A DNA stretch of 64,000 bases from Sandaracinaceae bacterium (GCA_019637095.1 JAHBWG010000024.1:1-64000); one strand, 5' to 3'. Shown: positions 8,078 to 19,876, numbered from the stretch's first letter. Notes: generated from the sequence alone by a model not told the origin. A program made the numbers and translations.

Positions 8078-9228
8078 GCGCGGACAAGCGCCCCCTGTCG
8101 CAGATCCGCGGCCCGATCCGCACCGAGGGCGAGGCGGACGCGCTGCGCGCGGCGTGGGAGGCGGCCTCGCGCGAGGAGCCGGACACGCTCACCCACGGCT
8201 TCCACCCGTGGCCCGCGCGGATGCACCCGGCGATCGCGCGCGTGATCCTCGAGCGCTCGGGGGCGGAGGCGCTCATCGACCCGTTCTGCGGCGCGGGCAC
8301 GACGCTCATCGAGGCGCGCGTCCGAGGCGCGCGCTCGCTCGGCGTGGATCTGAGCCCGCTCGCGATCCGGCTCGCGCGCGTGAAGGCGAGCGTGCCGTCG
8401 CGCGCCTCGCGCGCGGCGTTCCTCGAAGCGGCGCACGCCGTCGCGGCGGCGAGCGAGGCGCGCGTGCGCGGTCGCGTGCCGATGACCGTCGCGCTGCCGC
8501 CGCCGATACGCGCGCGCTGGGACATGCACGTCCTCAAGGAGCTCGGCGGCCTGCGCGAGGAGCTGCGCGCGCTCGACGCGCCCGACGCGCTGCGCGAGGC
8601 GCTGCTCCTCGCCTTCTCCTCGATCCTCACGAAGGTCGGCCGGCAGCGCTCCGAGACGGAGGAAGAGATCGCGCCGCGCCGGGTCCGCAAGGGGCTCGCG
8701 ACGGAGATCTTCCTGCGCAAGGCGGTGGAGCTCGAGCGCCGCTGGGGCGAGCTCGCGGCGGCCGCGCGCGGGCCGGCGCCCGAGCTCGTCGAGGGGGACG
8801 CGCGGCGCCTGCCCGAGCTCGCGCGCGGGCGACGCGCCCCGCTGATCCTCACGTCGCCGCCCTACGGCGGCACGTACGACTACGCCGCGCACCACGCGCA
8901 CCGCATGGCGTGGCTCGAGCTCGACGACCGCGCGCTGCGCCGCGGCGAGCTCGGCGCGCGGCGCCACGCGAGCGCGCCCGACGCGCGCGCGCGCTGGGAC
9001 CGCGACGTGGTCGCGATGCTGCGCGCGATGGCGGCGGTGCTCGAGCCCTCGGGCGCGATCGTGCTCGTCATGGGCGACGCCTCGCTCGGCGGCGAGCCCG
9101 TGCCCGTCCCCGCGCAGCTCGCGCGCCTCGCCCCGCAGGCCGGGCTCGCCGTGCGCGGCGTCGCGTCGCAGGCCCGCCACGGCGGCCGCGACGAGCACCT
9201 CGTGCGCCTGCACCTCGCCGCGCGGTGA
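8074..9228 (+). CDS. Predicted DNA or RNA amino-methyltransferase, standalone
   Basis: 384 residues starting at TTG 8074, which overlaps the upstream stop as TTGA and is preceded by GGGGAGG at 8061. Motif I (DPFCGAGTTLIEA, about 70) and GVDLSPLA bind SAM; the catalytic motif LTSPPYGGTYDY (about 265) is the (S/T)PPY form typical of N4-cytosine or related amino-methyltransferases. Motif I precedes the catalytic motif with about 180 residues between them, room for a helical or target-recognition domain (EEEIAPRRVRKGLATE...). A near-N-terminal HPWPARM motif resembles the F-x-P-x-R substrate-side region of Trm11/DNA methylase families. No restriction endonuclease is nearby, so it is an orphan. DNA versus RNA cannot be decided. 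Confidence 0.75.
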   Translation: MSADKRPLSQIRGPIRTEGEADALRAAWEAASREEPDTLTHGFHPWPARMHPAIARVILERSGAEALIDPFCGAGTTLIEARVRGARSLGVDLSPLAIRLARVKASVPSRASRAAFLEAAHAVAAASEARVRGRVPMTVALPPPIRARWDMHVLKELGGLREELRALDAPDALREALLLAFSSILTKVGRQRSETEEEIAPRRVRKGLATEIFLRKAVELERRWGELAAAARGPAPELVEGDARRLPELARGRRAPLILTSPPYGGTYDYAAHHAHRMAWLELDDRALRRGELGARRHASAPDARARWDRDVVAMLRAMAAVLEPSGAIVLVMGDASLGGEPVPVPAQLARLAPQAGLAVRGVASQARHGGRDEHLVRLHLAAR

Positions 9229-9303
9229 CCCGCGGCGCGCATCACCGGATCGACGCACGATCGTGGCGAGTCGGAGGGGTCGGCTCCAACGCGGCCGGGT
9301 CGC

Positions 9304-11034
9304 TCACCCGCGGCTCAAGATGAACGGGTAGTCCACCATCACGACGCCGCCGCCGTCGGGGGATGGGAACCGCCAGCGCGTCGCGACGGAGACGATGCAC
9401 GACTCGACGTCGGGGGCACCGAGCGTCGAGCTCCCGATGGCCGCCGACTGCACCGTCCCCGTCGGCGCGATCACGAGGCGCACGGTGACGCGCCCCTCGA
9501 GCGTTGGGCGGACGGCGAGGCCCCGCTCGTAGCACCGGCGGATCGCCGGCTCGTCGCGCGTGATCACCCGCCGGATCACGTCGCGCGAGAGCGAGCCGCG
9601 CACGTCGGCGTTGCCGCTGCGCACCCGCGCCGTCTCCGTCACGCGGAGCGGCGGGGCTTCCTCTGCCCCGGCGCGCGCCCGCGGCGCGGCCCCCGTCCGA
9701 GCGCGGGCGGGAGGGGCTTGCTCCGCGGCGGGCGGCGGAGCCACCTCCTCGGGAGGCGGTGGCGTTGGCATCGGCGCCGGGATCGCGTCGACCTCGGGTG
9801 CGGGCGCGCGAGCCTCGAGCGGCGTCAGCGGCGTCTGCGGCGCGGGCGACGCCACGACGTCGATCGGGCGAGGCGGCGGCGCCGACGCGAGCTGCGCGGT
9901 CCCGCCGAGGGCGCCGAGCGCGACGAGCGCGACGGCCCCGAGCGCCACGAGCCCGAGCCCCACCGCGACGACGAGGCCGAGCGCCACGCGAGCTGGCGCG
10001 GAGGCGCCGGGCGGCGCGCCCGGGTGGTTCGGCGCGCTCGCGTACCCGAGCGCCGGCGCGGCGGCCCCGAGCGGCAGCGTGGGCGCGGGGTGGGGAGCGT
10101 CCGCGCGCGCGCCCGCTGCGCGCGCCGGCGCGAGCGCCCCCGGGGCGAGCGCCGCGCCGAGGGCGTCCGCAGCCGCGGTCGCGTCCGCGAAGCGGCGCAT
10201 CGGATCGCGATCGACGCAGCGCGCGAACCAGGCGTCGAACCCGGGCGGTACGTGCGCGCCCAGCTCGGCGGCGCGCGCGCTCGCCGGATCGAGCGGCAAC
10301 GTCAGCGCCTCCACGAGGAGCGCCGAGAGGTTGAACGTCGGGTGGTTGGCGGCGCGCCAGTACGAGCGGCCCGTCAGGCAGTGGAACACGATCAGCCCGA
10401 GCGCCCAGACGTCGGTGGCCGGCCGCAGCTTCGCGCCGGGCTGCGCCTGCTCGGGCGCCATCCAGAGCGGTGAGCCGATCGCGCTCGTGACGGTCGCCGC
10501 CGTCTGGTTGCCCTCGACCATCCGCGCGATGCCGAAGTCGAGGATCTTCAGCACCGAGCCCTCCGCGCTCCGCCGCGAGCGCGCGACGAACAGGTTCTCG
10601 GGCTTGAGGTCGCGGTGGACGATCCCGAGGCGGTGCGCCGCGCCGAGCGCGTGCGCGAGCTGGCGCACGAGCTCGAGCACCTCCGCCGGAGGGAGCGCGC
10701 CGCGCGCGCGCACGACGTCCCCGAGGTCCTGCCCTTCGAGCAGCTCCATCGCGAGCCACGGCACGCCGGTCGGACCGTCGACGCCGGCCCCGACGACCTC
10801 GACGACGTGGTCGCTCGCGATCTTGCCGCCGACGCGCGCCTCCTCGACGAAGCGTGCGCGGCTCGTCGCGTCCGGCGCGAGCGCGGGGTGCATGATCTTC
10901 AGCGCGCGCGCCTTGCCCGTCGAGAGCTGCTCGGCGACGTACACCGCGCCCATGCCGCCCTCCGCGAGCGGTCGCACGACGCGGAAGTCGCCGGCGAAGA
11001 GCGTCCCGGGCGCGAGGTGCGTGTGAGGGAGCAC
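9304..11034 (-). CDS. Ser/Thr kinase fused to a TonB/AgmX-type C-terminal domain
   Basis: 576 residues. Kinase domain about 15-290: AEGGMGAVYVAEQ, ALKIM Lys, HRDLKPEN, DFGIAR, WMAPEQ, all catalytic residues present. A Pro/Ala linker, one transmembrane helix (about 345-370, Val/Gly/Leu-rich) and a second long Pro/Glu/Ala linker follow. The last 100 residues (SLSRDVIRRVITRDEPAIRRCYERGL...GRVTVRLVIAPTGTV...RWRFPSPDGGGVV) form the AgmX/PglI or TonB-C-like domain with the paired Cys seen in myxobacterial envelope proteins. So a cytoplasmic kinase is tethered to a periplasmic domain that may bind a transport or gliding complex. A separate protein with the same domain lies at 30591-31280 beside another kinase. 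Confidence 0.85.
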   Translation of the reverse strand: MLPHTHLAPGTLFAGDFRVVRPLAEGGMGAVYVAEQLSTGKARALKIMHPALAPDATSRARFVEEARVGGKIASDHVVEVVGAGVDGPTGVPWLAMELLEGQDLGDVVRARGALPPAEVLELVRQLAHALGAAHRLGIVHRDLKPENLFVARSRRSAEGSVLKILDFGIARMVEGNQTAATVTSAIGSPLWMAPEQAQPGAKLRPATDVWALGLIVFHCLTGRSYWRAANHPTFNLSALLVEALTLPLDPASARAAELGAHVPPGFDAWFARCVDRDPMRRFADATAAADALGAALAPGALAPARAAGARADAPHPAPTLPLGAAAPALGYASAPNHPGAPPGASAPARVALGLVVAVGLGLVALGAVALVALGALGGTAQLASAPPPRPIDVVASPAPQTPLTPLEARAPAPEVDAIPAPMPTPPPPEEVAPPPAAEQAPPARARTGAAPRARAGAEEAPPLRVTETARVRSGNADVRGSLSRDVIRRVITRDEPAIRRCYERGLAVRPTLEGRVTVRLVIAPTGTVQSAAIGSSTLGAPDVESCIVSVATRWRFPSPDGGGVVMVDYPFILSRG

Positions 11035-11067
11035 GGCGACGTCATCCTCGCACGGGGTGGGAGCGGG

Positions 11068-11544
11068 TCAGTAGCCGAGGTCGGTCGGCTCGCGCCAGCC
11101 GAGGCGCGGATCGAGGCGGCCGAGGAACGCGCGCGCGCCGTCGAAGACCGCGAGACCGGCCGTCGGAAACGGCGGCAGCTCGACGCCGAGCGCGCGACCG
11201 AGCGTGCGCACGGTGGGCTCGTGGCTCACGAACAGGACGTGGTGCTCGTCGGCGTGCTCGTCGAGCACCGCGAGCGCCGGGCCGCTCGGGCCGCCGGGGA
11301 CGAGCGGCGCGAGCGGCGCGAGCGGGCCGTCGAGCCCGAGCGCCGCGCGCACCACCTCCGCCGTCTCGAGGGCGCGCGCGAACGGGCTCGCGTAGACGTG
11401 CGTCGGGATCAGATCGCGGCCGCGCAGCGCGCGCGCGATCGCGCCGCACTCGCGGCGGCCGGACTCGGTCAGCCGCCGCTCCGCGTCGCCCTGCGACGGG
11501 TGCGCGGGGGCCGCTTCGCCGTGCCGCATGATCAAGATCCGCAC
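11068..11544 (-). CDS. sixA: SixA-type phosphohistidine phosphatase
   Basis: 158 residues, histidine-phosphatase fold. The first strand carries LIMRHGEA, whose His is the phospho-acceptor, and the second catalytic His is in FVSHEPTVR (about 107). Length and the short form without a large insert match SixA, which removes phosphate from histidine phosphotransfer proteins and the Npr phosphotransferase in E. coli. The start is GTG 11544. It sits 33 bp from the kinase gene downstream and 42 bp from acs upstream on the same strand. Given the many hybrid histidine kinases in this genome, a role in damping phosphorelays is plausible but inferred. Confidence 0.88.
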   Translation of the reverse strand: MRILIMRHGEAAPAHPSQGDAERRLTESGRRECGAIARALRGRDLIPTHVYASPFARALETAEVVRAALGLDGPLAPLAPLVPGGPSGPALAVLDEHADEHHVLFVSHEPTVRTLGRALGVELPPFPTAGLAVFDGARAFLGRLDPRLGWREPTDLGY

Positions 11545-11586
11545 CCCGAAGCTCTAGCTCCGCCAGCGCCGCGCGGCCACCGACGC

Positions 11587-13527
<1,941 letters not shown>

Positions 13528-13604
13528 GGGCCCGATCGACTACCAGAGATCGGCCCGCCTGAGAATCCCAGGGCTCGCTCAGCGGCGCGGCTCCCGGCGA
13601 TCGG

Positions 13605-13803
13605 TCGAGAGCGCACGCGGCCGGCGGCACCGTTCGAGGCCAGGCCATCGCGCAGCGATGGCCGTTGGCCGAGGGGACCCCATCGCCCCATCGCCCCGCG
13701 ATGGGGTCGAACGCGGCTCCGCCGCGTTCGCCTTGGGAGGGGGGCCCCGTCGCGGCTTTGCCGCGATGGGGGGAGGGGCTGGAACAGCCCCTCCGAAGAC
13801 TCA
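13605..13803. repeat. Mosaic palindromic repeat, copy C (complete)
   Basis: The most complete single copy. In order: leader GAGCGCACGCGGCCGGCGGC...TTCGAGGCCAGGCC; CCATCGC-GCA-GCGATGG; GCCGTTGGCCGAGG; CCCCATCGC-CCC-GCGATGGGG; GAACGCGGC-TCC-GCCGCGTTC; CCATCGCGGCTTTGCCGCGATGG-type stem; and a perfect 10-bp stem with GAA loop (13772-13794) followed by CGAAGAC and the complement of the thrC stop codon. It separates thrC from acs on the same strand and would form several strong hairpins in a read-through transcript. Confidence 0.9.
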
Positions 13804-15162
13804 GACCCCGCGTGCGTCGAGGGCGCGGTGGATCTGTGCGCTCACCTCGGCGGGCTCGCGGCCCATCTCGAGAGGCAAGTTGGCGTACGTGCACTCGAGG
13901 CCCTCGAGCTTGCGCTCGTGGTAGCGCGCCTTGAACTCCGTGAACTTGAGCCCGTGCGCGGTCGAGACGACCACCACGCGCTCGTCCTTCCGGATCGTGC
14001 CGCGTCGGACGAGCTTCTCGAGGCACGCGAGCGCGACGCCGGTGTGCGGGCAGTTGAACATCCCCGTGCGGTCCGCGCGCGCGACGGCGTCGGCGAGCTC
14101 GTCCTCGCTCGCCTGCTCGACGACGCCGCGCGTCTCGACGAGCGCGCGGATCGCCTTGGGCAGCGAGACCGGGTGGCCGATCCGGATCGCGCTCGCGAGC
14201 GTGTCGCCCGCCTCGATCGGCGTGAAGTCGCCCTCGGCGAGCTCGCGGTCCGCGGCGCGCGCGCGCTGGTACGCGAGGTAGAGCGGGTTCGCGCGCTCGG
14301 CTTGGCAGCACACCAGGCGCGGCAGCGACTCGATGATCCCGAGCCGCTTCATCATCGAGAAGCCTTTGGCGATCGCGCTCACGTTGCCGAGGTTGCCGCC
14401 GGGCACGAGCACCCAGTCCGGCACCTCCCAGTCGAACTGCTGCACGATCTCGACCGAGATCGTCTTCTGCCCCTCGACGCGCAGGCTGTTCATCGAGTTG
14501 GCGAGATAGATGTGCGGGTCCTCGGTGAGGTGCTGCACCACGCGCATGCAGCCGTCGAAGTCGGTGTCGAGGCTGCACACGATCGCGCCGTTCGCGAGCG
14601 GCTGGACGAGCTGCGCCGCGCTGATCTTGCCCTTGGGCAGGAGGACCACCACCGGGATCCCCGCCGCCGCGCCGTACGCGGCGAGCGCGGCGGAGGTGTC
14701 GCCCGTCGACGCGCAGGCGAGCGCGCGGATGGGCTTGCCCTCGCTGATCATCTGCTTCACCGACGAGACGAGCACGGTCATCCCGAGGTCCTTGAACGAG
14801 CCCGTGTGGCTCGTGCCGCACTGCTTGACCCAGAGATCCTCGAGCCCGATCGTCCGGCCGTAGCGCTCGGCCCAGAAGAGGTTCGTGTTGCCCTCGTAGA
14901 GCGAGACGACGTTCTCCGGCTGGACGTGCGGCTGCACCCACTCGTGCTTGGACCAGACGCCGCTCCCGTAGGGCCAGGACGTGCGCCCGTAGCGCTCGTC
15001 GAACAGGCGCATCCACGCCGCCGCCGAGCGGCGCCCGAGCGCCTCGAGGTCGTGGACGACCTCGAGCAGCGCGCCCGTCGCCGGGTCGCGGTAGATCACC
15101 TCGTTGAGCGGGAAGCGGCGGTCGCCTCCGGCGACGCTCTCGAACCAGGCCGAGTAACTCAT
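13801..15162 (-). CDS. thrC: Threonine synthase
   Basis: 453 residues, PLP-dependent fold type II. The PLP Lys is in [12 protein letters not shown] (about 118), the phosphate-binding region in [18 protein letters not shown], and [10 protein letters not shown] matches the family. It converts O-phosphohomoserine to threonine. The N-terminus (MSYSAWFE...[11 protein letters not shown]) and length fit the longer class that includes plant and many bacterial enzymes. The TGA stop at 13801-13803 coincides with the edge of repeat copy C. The gene diverges from the glyoxalase-type gene with 27 bp between start codons. Confidence 0.95.
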   Translation of the reverse strand: MSYSAWFESVAGGDRRFPLNEVIYRDPATGALLEVVHDLEALGRRSAAAWMRLFDERYGRTSWPYGSGVWSKHEWVQPHVQPENVVSLYEGNTNLFWAERYGRTIGLEDLWVKQCGTSHTGSFKDLGMTVLVSSVKQMISEGKPIRALACASTGDTSAALAAYGAAAGIPVVVLLPKGKISAAQLVQPLANGAIVCSLDTDFDGCMRVVQHLTEDPHIYLANSMNSLRVEGQKTISVEIVQQFDWEVPDWVLVPGGNLGNVSAIAKGFSMMKRLGIIESLPRLVCCQAERANPLYLAYQRARAADRELAEGDFTPIEAGDTLASAIRIGHPVSLPKAIRALVETRGVVEQASEDELADAVARADRTGMFNCPHTGVALACLEKLVRRGTIRKDERVVVVSTAHGLKFTEFKARYHERKLEGLECTYANLPLEMGREPAEVSAQIHRALDARGV

Positions 15163-15189
15163 CGCCGGGCGATCTACCATGCGCCCGCC

Positions 15190-16065
15190 ATGGAACACGT
15201 CGTCACCAAGCCCACCCCGCCGTTTTCGAGCGCCTCGGGCGCGCTCGAGGTCCACCAGATCCCCGCCTGGCAGGACAACCTGATCTGGCTCGCGGTCTGT
15301 ACGAAGACGCGGCAGGCCGCCGCCGTCGACGGGCCGGACGCGGAGGCGGTGCTCGCCTACTGCGACCGCCACGGGCTGTCGCTGACGACGATCCTCAACA
15401 CGCACACGCACATGGATCACGTCGGCATCAACCACGACCTCTCGCGGCGCGGGCAGCTCGCGGGGCTGCGCGTGTTCGGGCCGAAGCGCAAGGCGAGCGA
15501 CGTGCCCGGGCTGACCGATCCCGTCGACGACGGAGACCACGCGCAGCTCGGCGAGGTGCGCTTCGAGGTGCTGCTCACCGAGGGCCACCTCGACGGGCAC
15601 GTGAGCTACGTGTTCGAGGACGTGCTCTTCTGCGGCGACACGCTCTTCGGCGCGGGCTGCGGCAAGCTCTTCGACGGGCCGCCCGAGAAGATGCACGCGA
15701 GCTTGACGCGCCTGATGGCGCTCGACCCGGCGACGCGCGTGTGCTGCGCGCACGAGTACACCGAGGACAACCTCCGCTTCGCGTGGAGCGTCGAGCCGGA
15801 CAACGCGGCGCTCGCCGCGCGCATCCGCGAGACCTGGGCGCTGCGCGCGCGCGGCGAGTGCTCGCTCCCCTCGACGATCGGGCTCGAGCGCGCGACCAAC
15901 CCGTTCGCGCGCCACGCGAGCCCGACGATCCGCGCGAGCGTCGCCGCGGCGTGGCCGGACCGCGCGCTCGACGACGCGCTCTCCGTGTTCGCGGCGACGC
16001 GCGCGCTCAAGGACCGCCGCGACTACGCGAAGCAGCCCGACGACGCGCTGCCCCTCGCGCCCTGA
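15190..16065 (+). CDS. gloB: Hydroxyacylglutathione-hydrolase-type metallo-hydrolase (glyoxalase II)
   Basis: 291 residues, metallo-beta-lactamase fold. The zinc signature THTHMDHVG (about 75-83), a further His in [12 protein letters not shown] (about 130), the bridging Asp in [15 protein letters not shown] (about 150) and [14 protein letters not shown] (about 180) all match glyoxalase II, which hydrolyses S-lactoylglutathione. GxCGRxFEG is nearly conserved. The start ATG 15190 follows TACCAT (15175-15180) by 9 nt without Shine-Dalgarno. The C-terminal substrate-binding segment ([15 protein letters not shown]) is also family-like. Whether this organism uses glutathione is not shown by the sequence. 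Confidence 0.88.
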   Translation: MEHVVTKPTPPFSSASGALEVHQIPAWQDNLIWLAVCTKTRQAAAVDGPDAEAVLAYCDRHGLSLTTILNTHTHMDHVGINHDLSRRGQLAGLRVFGPKRKASDVPGLTDPVDDGDHAQLGEVRFEVLLTEGHLDGHVSYVFEDVLFCGDTLFGAGCGKLFDGPPEKMHASLTRLMALDPATRVCCAHEYTEDNLRFAWSVEPDNAALAARIRETWALRARGECSLPSTIGLERATNPFARHASPTIRASVAAAWPDRALDDALSVFAATRALKDRRDYAKQPDDALPLAP

Positions 16066-16069
16066 CCGC

Positions 16070-17281
16070 TCACCAGGCCATCGGGACGGGGACCTCCGAG
16101 AAGTTGGCGGGGCGGTCGAACGCGCGAAAGACCGCCCCGAGGATCCCGTCGGAGTTGTCGCCCCAGCAGCAGAGCCCTCCGGCCGCCATGCGCGCGCACG
16201 CCGCGTCGTCGCCGATCGCGGCCTGCTCCGCGACGCCGAGGAGCGCGCGGTGGCGCGGGCTCGCGGACTCGGGATCGAAGGGTGCGTCCGAGCCCCAGCA
16301 CCACACGCCGCCCCCGACGTCCGTCGCGCAGACGTGCGTGCCCCAGGCGACGATCGCGCGCGCTGGCGGGAGCCCCTCGACCCACACCGGGTGCTCCGCG
16401 TAGCCGCGCGCGTGAGGGCCGAGCTGACCATGGGATCCGTCGCCCCAGCAGTGGACCGCTCCGTCCACGAGGCGCGCGCAGGCGCTCCCGCGCCCGACGA
16501 CGACTTCGACCGCCGCCGCCGGCAAGCCCGCGACGATCTGAGGAGTGCGGCTCCCGTTGATCCCGCCCCAGCATGCGACGGCGGCGTCGCGCGTGACCGC
16601 GCAGCTCGACGTGTGGCCGGCGGCGACCGCCGAGGCGCGAAGGCGCGGGACGAGGACCGGCCGCTCGTAGCGATCGCGCGCCCCATCCCCGAGCTGGCCG
16701 TCGTGGTTGCGCCCCCAGCAGTAGACCTCACCGCGGCGGGTCACCGCGCACGTGTGGTCGGAGCCCGCGTCGAGCCGCACGACGTCGCGCAGTCCGTCGA
16801 CCTCTCCGGCGCGGCTCGTCGAGGTTCCCTCGATCGGGCGGCCGAGCTGGCGGTAGCCCGAGTCGCCCCAGCACCACACGCGCCCGCGCTGATCGAGCGC
16901 GCACGAGTGCGCGCGCCCGGTCGTGATCGCCCGCAGCCCCGAGACGCCCTCGACCCGCGTCGGCGTCGCGGTGTTCGCGCGTGAGCCGTCCCCGAGCGCG
17001 CCGCTGTTGCCGCTGCCCCAGCAGCGCGCGGTGCCGTCGGCGAGCACGACGCACGCGTGGCTCTGCCCGAGGGCGACGTCGACGACCGCCACCGCGTCGG
17101 GCCCGGGCCCGTCACACGTGAGGTCGGCCAGCGGCTCGGGCTCGGGGGGCGGGACGCGCCGCACCCGCAGCCGCGCGATCACCTCGTCCCCCGCGGCGGG
17201 GACGACCGCGACGTACCGGCGGGTCGCGCACGCGCTCGCGATCGAAGCCAGCGCGAGCGCGACGAGGAGGCGGCGGCTCAC
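16070..17281 (-). CDS. RCC1-repeat lipoprotein (second of a coupled pair)
   Basis: 403 residues from GTG 17281. Signal peptide with lipobox (ASIASAC) then about seven RCC1-type blades, each ending in a CWG motif with patterns such as G.SHAC.....G...CWG...GQLG. The repeats should fold as a beta-propeller on the cell surface or in the periplasm; bacterial RCC1 proteins have no established nucleotide-exchange role. The many paired Cys (HAC...CWG) suggest disulfides in an oxidising compartment. GTG 17281 overlaps the upstream stop as GTGA, so translation is coupled to its paralogue. It ends 4 bp from gloB, tail to tail. Confidence 0.85.
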   Translation of the reverse strand: MSRRLLVALALASIASACATRRYVAVVPAAGDEVIARLRVRRVPPPEPEPLADLTCDGPGPDAVAVVDVALGQSHACVVLADGTARCWGSGNSGALGDGSRANTATPTRVEGVSGLRAITTGRAHSCALDQRGRVWCWGDSGYRQLGRPIEGTSTSRAGEVDGLRDVVRLDAGSDHTCAVTRRGEVYCWGRNHDGQLGDGARDRYERPVLVPRLRASAVAAGHTSSCAVTRDAAVACWGGINGSRTPQIVAGLPAAAVEVVVGRGSACARLVDGAVHCWGDGSHGQLGPHARGYAEHPVWVEGLPPARAIVAWGTHVCATDVGGGVWCWGSDAPFDPESASPRHRALLGVAEQAAIGDDAACARMAAGGLCCWGDNSDGILGAVFRAFDRPANFSEVPVPMAW

Positions 17282-18480
17282 CACGGCACCTCGACCGGCA
17301 GGAGCTGGGGGCGGCGTGGGGTGACGCCGACCTGCCCCGACGTGTTGTCGCCCCAGCAGTAGAGGCGCCCGCTCGCCCGCGCGCAGGTGTGCTGCGAGCC
17401 CGCCGCGATCTCCTCGACGGCGGTCAGCTCGAGGAAGCGCGCCTCGTTGCGCCGCGCGGTGGTTCCGTCTCCGACCTCGCCGTGCGAGTTGTCGCCCCAG
17501 CATGCGGCGGTAGCGTTCGAGAAGAGCGCGCACGCGTGGCTGCCGCCAGCGACGAGGGCCACCACGGGCTGATCGATCCCCTCCACGGGGTACTGCGCGA
17601 CCGCGCGCGGACGTGAGTAGTCGACGATGGGGCCCACGTCCGTTCGCATGACCCGCCCCGCGCGATCGACGATCCACGGGCGGCCATGCGGATCGAGCGA
17701 GGGGAGCGCGAGGGACCGCACGCCGTCGATCCCTTCGACCCGCCAGATCGGCCCGCGCTCGCGCGCGGGTGTCCAGCGGGGGAACTCCTGCCCGATGCAG
17801 GTGATGCGTCCGCTCGGGTCGACGCCACAGTGTCGCAGCATCCCGGCCACGACGCCGCTCGTTCCGCGCGGGAAGTCGATGCGCTGAGGCGACTCGTACC
17901 GGCCACGCGAAGGGCCGTAGTTGCCCCAGCAGAACGTGTGCTCGTCGGTCGTCAGGCAGCCCGCCCGCAGACCGAGCGAGAGCGTGCGGACGCCCGGGTA
18001 CGGGAGCGGGGTCGCGACGCCGGGCTCGCGGTTGCGCCCGAGCCCGGTGTCCCCCCAGCACTGGAGCGATCCGTCGTCCGCCTCGCGGGCGCAGGTCATG
18101 TCGTAGCGAGCCCACACCGCGTCCATGCGGCCGAGCCCCGGGACGCGCACGGGGACGTCGGTGTGGCGCGTGCCGGGGTCGCCGAGCTGGCCGCCCGCGT
18201 TCAAGCCCCAGCAGTAGACGCCGCCGTCCTCGGTCAGCGCGCACGAGTGCGCGTCGCCGAGCGCGAGCATCGTCGGCGCCGGGCGCCCCGCGGCCGCCGC
18301 GGCGGCGAGGCCGCAGTCGGGCGACTCGCACGGGACCTGGACCAGGAGGGAGGCCTCGACCCGCCGCGGCTCCGCGACCACGAGCGACATGGCGGTGCGA
18401 CCACCGCACGCGGCGAGGAGCAAGGTGAGTGCGAGCCAGAGGAGCGAGCTCAGCCCGAAGAGGGCGCGGTCGTGATGCAT
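17278..18480 (-). CDS. RCC1-repeat lipoprotein (first of a coupled pair)
   Basis: 400 residues. MHH...LTLLLAACGG is a lipoprotein signal with Cys at about 25. RCC1-type blades with CWG motifs follow (HSCALTEDGGVYCWGLNAGGQLGD is the clearest), but the central blades are degenerate and one reads ITCIGQ, so the propeller is more decayed than in its partner. Ligand unknown. It heads a two-gene unit with the gene ending at 16070. The two share domain design but are clearly diverged, so the duplication is old. Confidence 0.85.
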   Translation of the reverse strand: MHHDRALFGLSSLLWLALTLLLAACGGRTAMSLVVAEPRRVEASLLVQVPCESPDCGLAAAAAAGRPAPTMLALGDAHSCALTEDGGVYCWGLNAGGQLGDPGTRHTDVPVRVPGLGRMDAVWARYDMTCAREADDGSLQCWGDTGLGRNREPGVATPLPYPGVRTLSLGLRAGCLTTDEHTFCWGNYGPSRGRYESPQRIDFPRGTSGVVAGMLRHCGVDPSGRITCIGQEFPRWTPARERGPIWRVEGIDGVRSLALPSLDPHGRPWIVDRAGRVMRTDVGPIVDYSRPRAVAQYPVEGIDQPVVALVAGGSHACALFSNATAACWGDNSHGEVGDGTTARRNEARFLELTAVEEIAAGSQHTCARASGRLYCWGDNTSGQVGVTPRRPQLLPVEVPW

Positions 18481-18525
18481 GATGCCCGCCTATCGGCGGG
18501 CGGTGCGCGCGGTTTCCAGTGGACG

Positions 18526-19251
18526 TCACGGGGCGCGGCGCGCGCGGGGCTCGTCGGCGGCGCGCTCGGCGGGCTCCGTCTCGGTGGCGGGCTCCTCGTC
18601 GAGCGCGACGCGCGCGCGCGGCGGCGCCGCGACGGCGTTCTGGCGTGCGACCTCGACGAGCGCCTCGAACAGGCCGCGCGTCTCGCGCTCGGCGCGCTCG
18701 GCGCGCTGGCGGTAGAGCGGGCGCAGCGCGAAGAAGGCGAGCACGATCCCGAGCGGGATCATCCAGAGCGCGTGCGCTTCGGTCAGGCCCCGCCACACGA
18801 AGTCGTGCACGATCGCGAGCGTGGCGAGGGCGACGAAGCCGCCGCCGAGCGCGCTCGTCGCGAGCGTGGCCGGGCCGAGCCCGTCGAACAGTCCGCGCAG
18901 GGCGAGGTGCGTCGTGCCGTCCTCGACGCGCAGCGTGAAGCCGGGCGCGGTGAGCGTGCGGCCGACCTGCTCGATCCGCCCGCGGCCGCGCGCGCGCAGC
19001 AGCTCCGCGATCGCCACGAGGCCCTCGTCGCCGAGCTCGAAGTCGAGAACGCGCTCGAGCCGGAGGGTGCCCGGGCCGCCGAGGATCGCCGAGCGCGTGG
19101 CGTGCTCCTCGACGCCGTCGGCGCGCTCGGGGGCGCCCCGCGTGAGCCGCGCGATCGTCTCCTCGGCGTGGCCGAGAGCACGCTCGAGCTCGGTCACGCG
19201 CGCGCGGAGCGTCTCCGTCTCGTCGCGGTAGCCGCGATCCCCAGTGGTCAC
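18526..19251 (-). CDS. Membrane protein with coiled coil, function unknown
   Basis: 241 residues from GTG 19251 (GACACT lies 7 nt upstream; no ribosome-binding site). Residues 8-40 are a predicted coiled coil (DETETLRARVTELERALGHAEETIARL). A soluble region follows, then two transmembrane helices at about 145-165 and 175-195 separated by a short loop, and an acidic, Glu/Ala-rich tail. I do not recognise a family. It sits upstream of the RCC1 pair on the same strand with 45 bp between, so it may be transcribed with it. Confidence 0.7.
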   Translation of the reverse strand: MTTGDRGYRDETETLRARVTELERALGHAEETIARLTRGAPERADGVEEHATRSAILGGPGTLRLERVLDFELGDEGLVAIAELLRARGRGRIEQVGRTLTAPGFTLRVEDGTTHLALRGLFDGLGPATLATSALGGGFVALATLAIVHDFVWRGLTEAHALWMIPLGIVLAFFALRPLYRQRAERAERETRGLFEALVEVARQNAVAAPPRARVALDEEPATETEPAERAADEPRARRAP

Positions 19252-19321
19252 GGCCGACAGTGTCGCCGCCCGCTGCGGCTCCGTCGAGCCGCGCGCGCGA
19301 GACACGATCCAGGCGCGGGTG

Positions 19322-19333
19322 TAGGCTCGCCGC
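19322..19333 (+). promoter_or_regulatory. -10-like box before DUF1697 gene
   Basis: TAGGCT (19322-19327) followed by 6 nt and GTG 19334. No Shine-Dalgarno is present, so the transcript is probably leaderless. Confidence 0.5.
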
Positions 19334-19876
19334 GTGGGCGCCTCGTCCGAGCACGTCGTCTTGCTCCGCGCGGTCAACGTCGGCGGGACCGCGAAGCTGC
19401 CGATGGCCGAGCTCCGCCGCCTGCTCGAGGGCGTCGGCTGCGCGGACGTGCGCACCTACGTGCAGAGCGGCAACGCCGTCGTGCGCGCGCCGGCCCGCGT
19501 CGCGGCGTCGCTCCCGGCGCGGCTCGGCGACGCGATCGAGGGCGCGCTCGGCTTCCGGCCCGCGGTCATCGTGCGCAGCGCAGAGGCGTGGCGCGAGGTC
19601 GCCGCCGCGCACCCGTTCGACGGCGAGGGCGTCGAGCCCAAGCTGCTGAACGTCGCGTTCCTCGCGGAGGCGCCGGCGGCCGGGCGCGCGCTCGATCCGG
19701 CGCGCTCCCCCGGCGATCGCGCCCTCGTCCGTGGGCGCGAGGTGTACCTCTACTACCCGCACGGCTCCGGCCGCAGCAAGCTCGACAACGGCTACCTCGA
19801 GCGCGCGCTCGGCACCGCGAGCACGATGCGCAACTGGCGGACCGTCGGCGCGCTCGCGGCGCTCCTCTCGGCCTGA
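19334..19876 (+). CDS. DUF1697 family protein
   Basis: 180 residues. The N-terminus VVLLRAVNVGGTAKLPMAELRRLLE, the TYVQSGNAVV strand and the C-terminal pattern SKLDNGYLERALGTASTMRNWRTV are the hallmarks of DUF1697, a widespread cytoplasmic family of about 175-180 residues with no established activity. The family is complete here. The GTG start is supported by the -10-like box 6 nt upstream. It diverges from the coiled-coil membrane protein and is followed by 340 bp without a gene. Confidence 0.9.
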   Translation: MGASSEHVVLLRAVNVGGTAKLPMAELRRLLEGVGCADVRTYVQSGNAVVRAPARVAASLPARLGDAIEGALGFRPAVIVRSAEAWREVAAAHPFDGEGVEPKLLNVAFLAEAPAAGRALDPARSPGDRALVRGREVYLYYPHGSGRSKLDNGYLERALGTASTMRNWRTVGALAALLSA

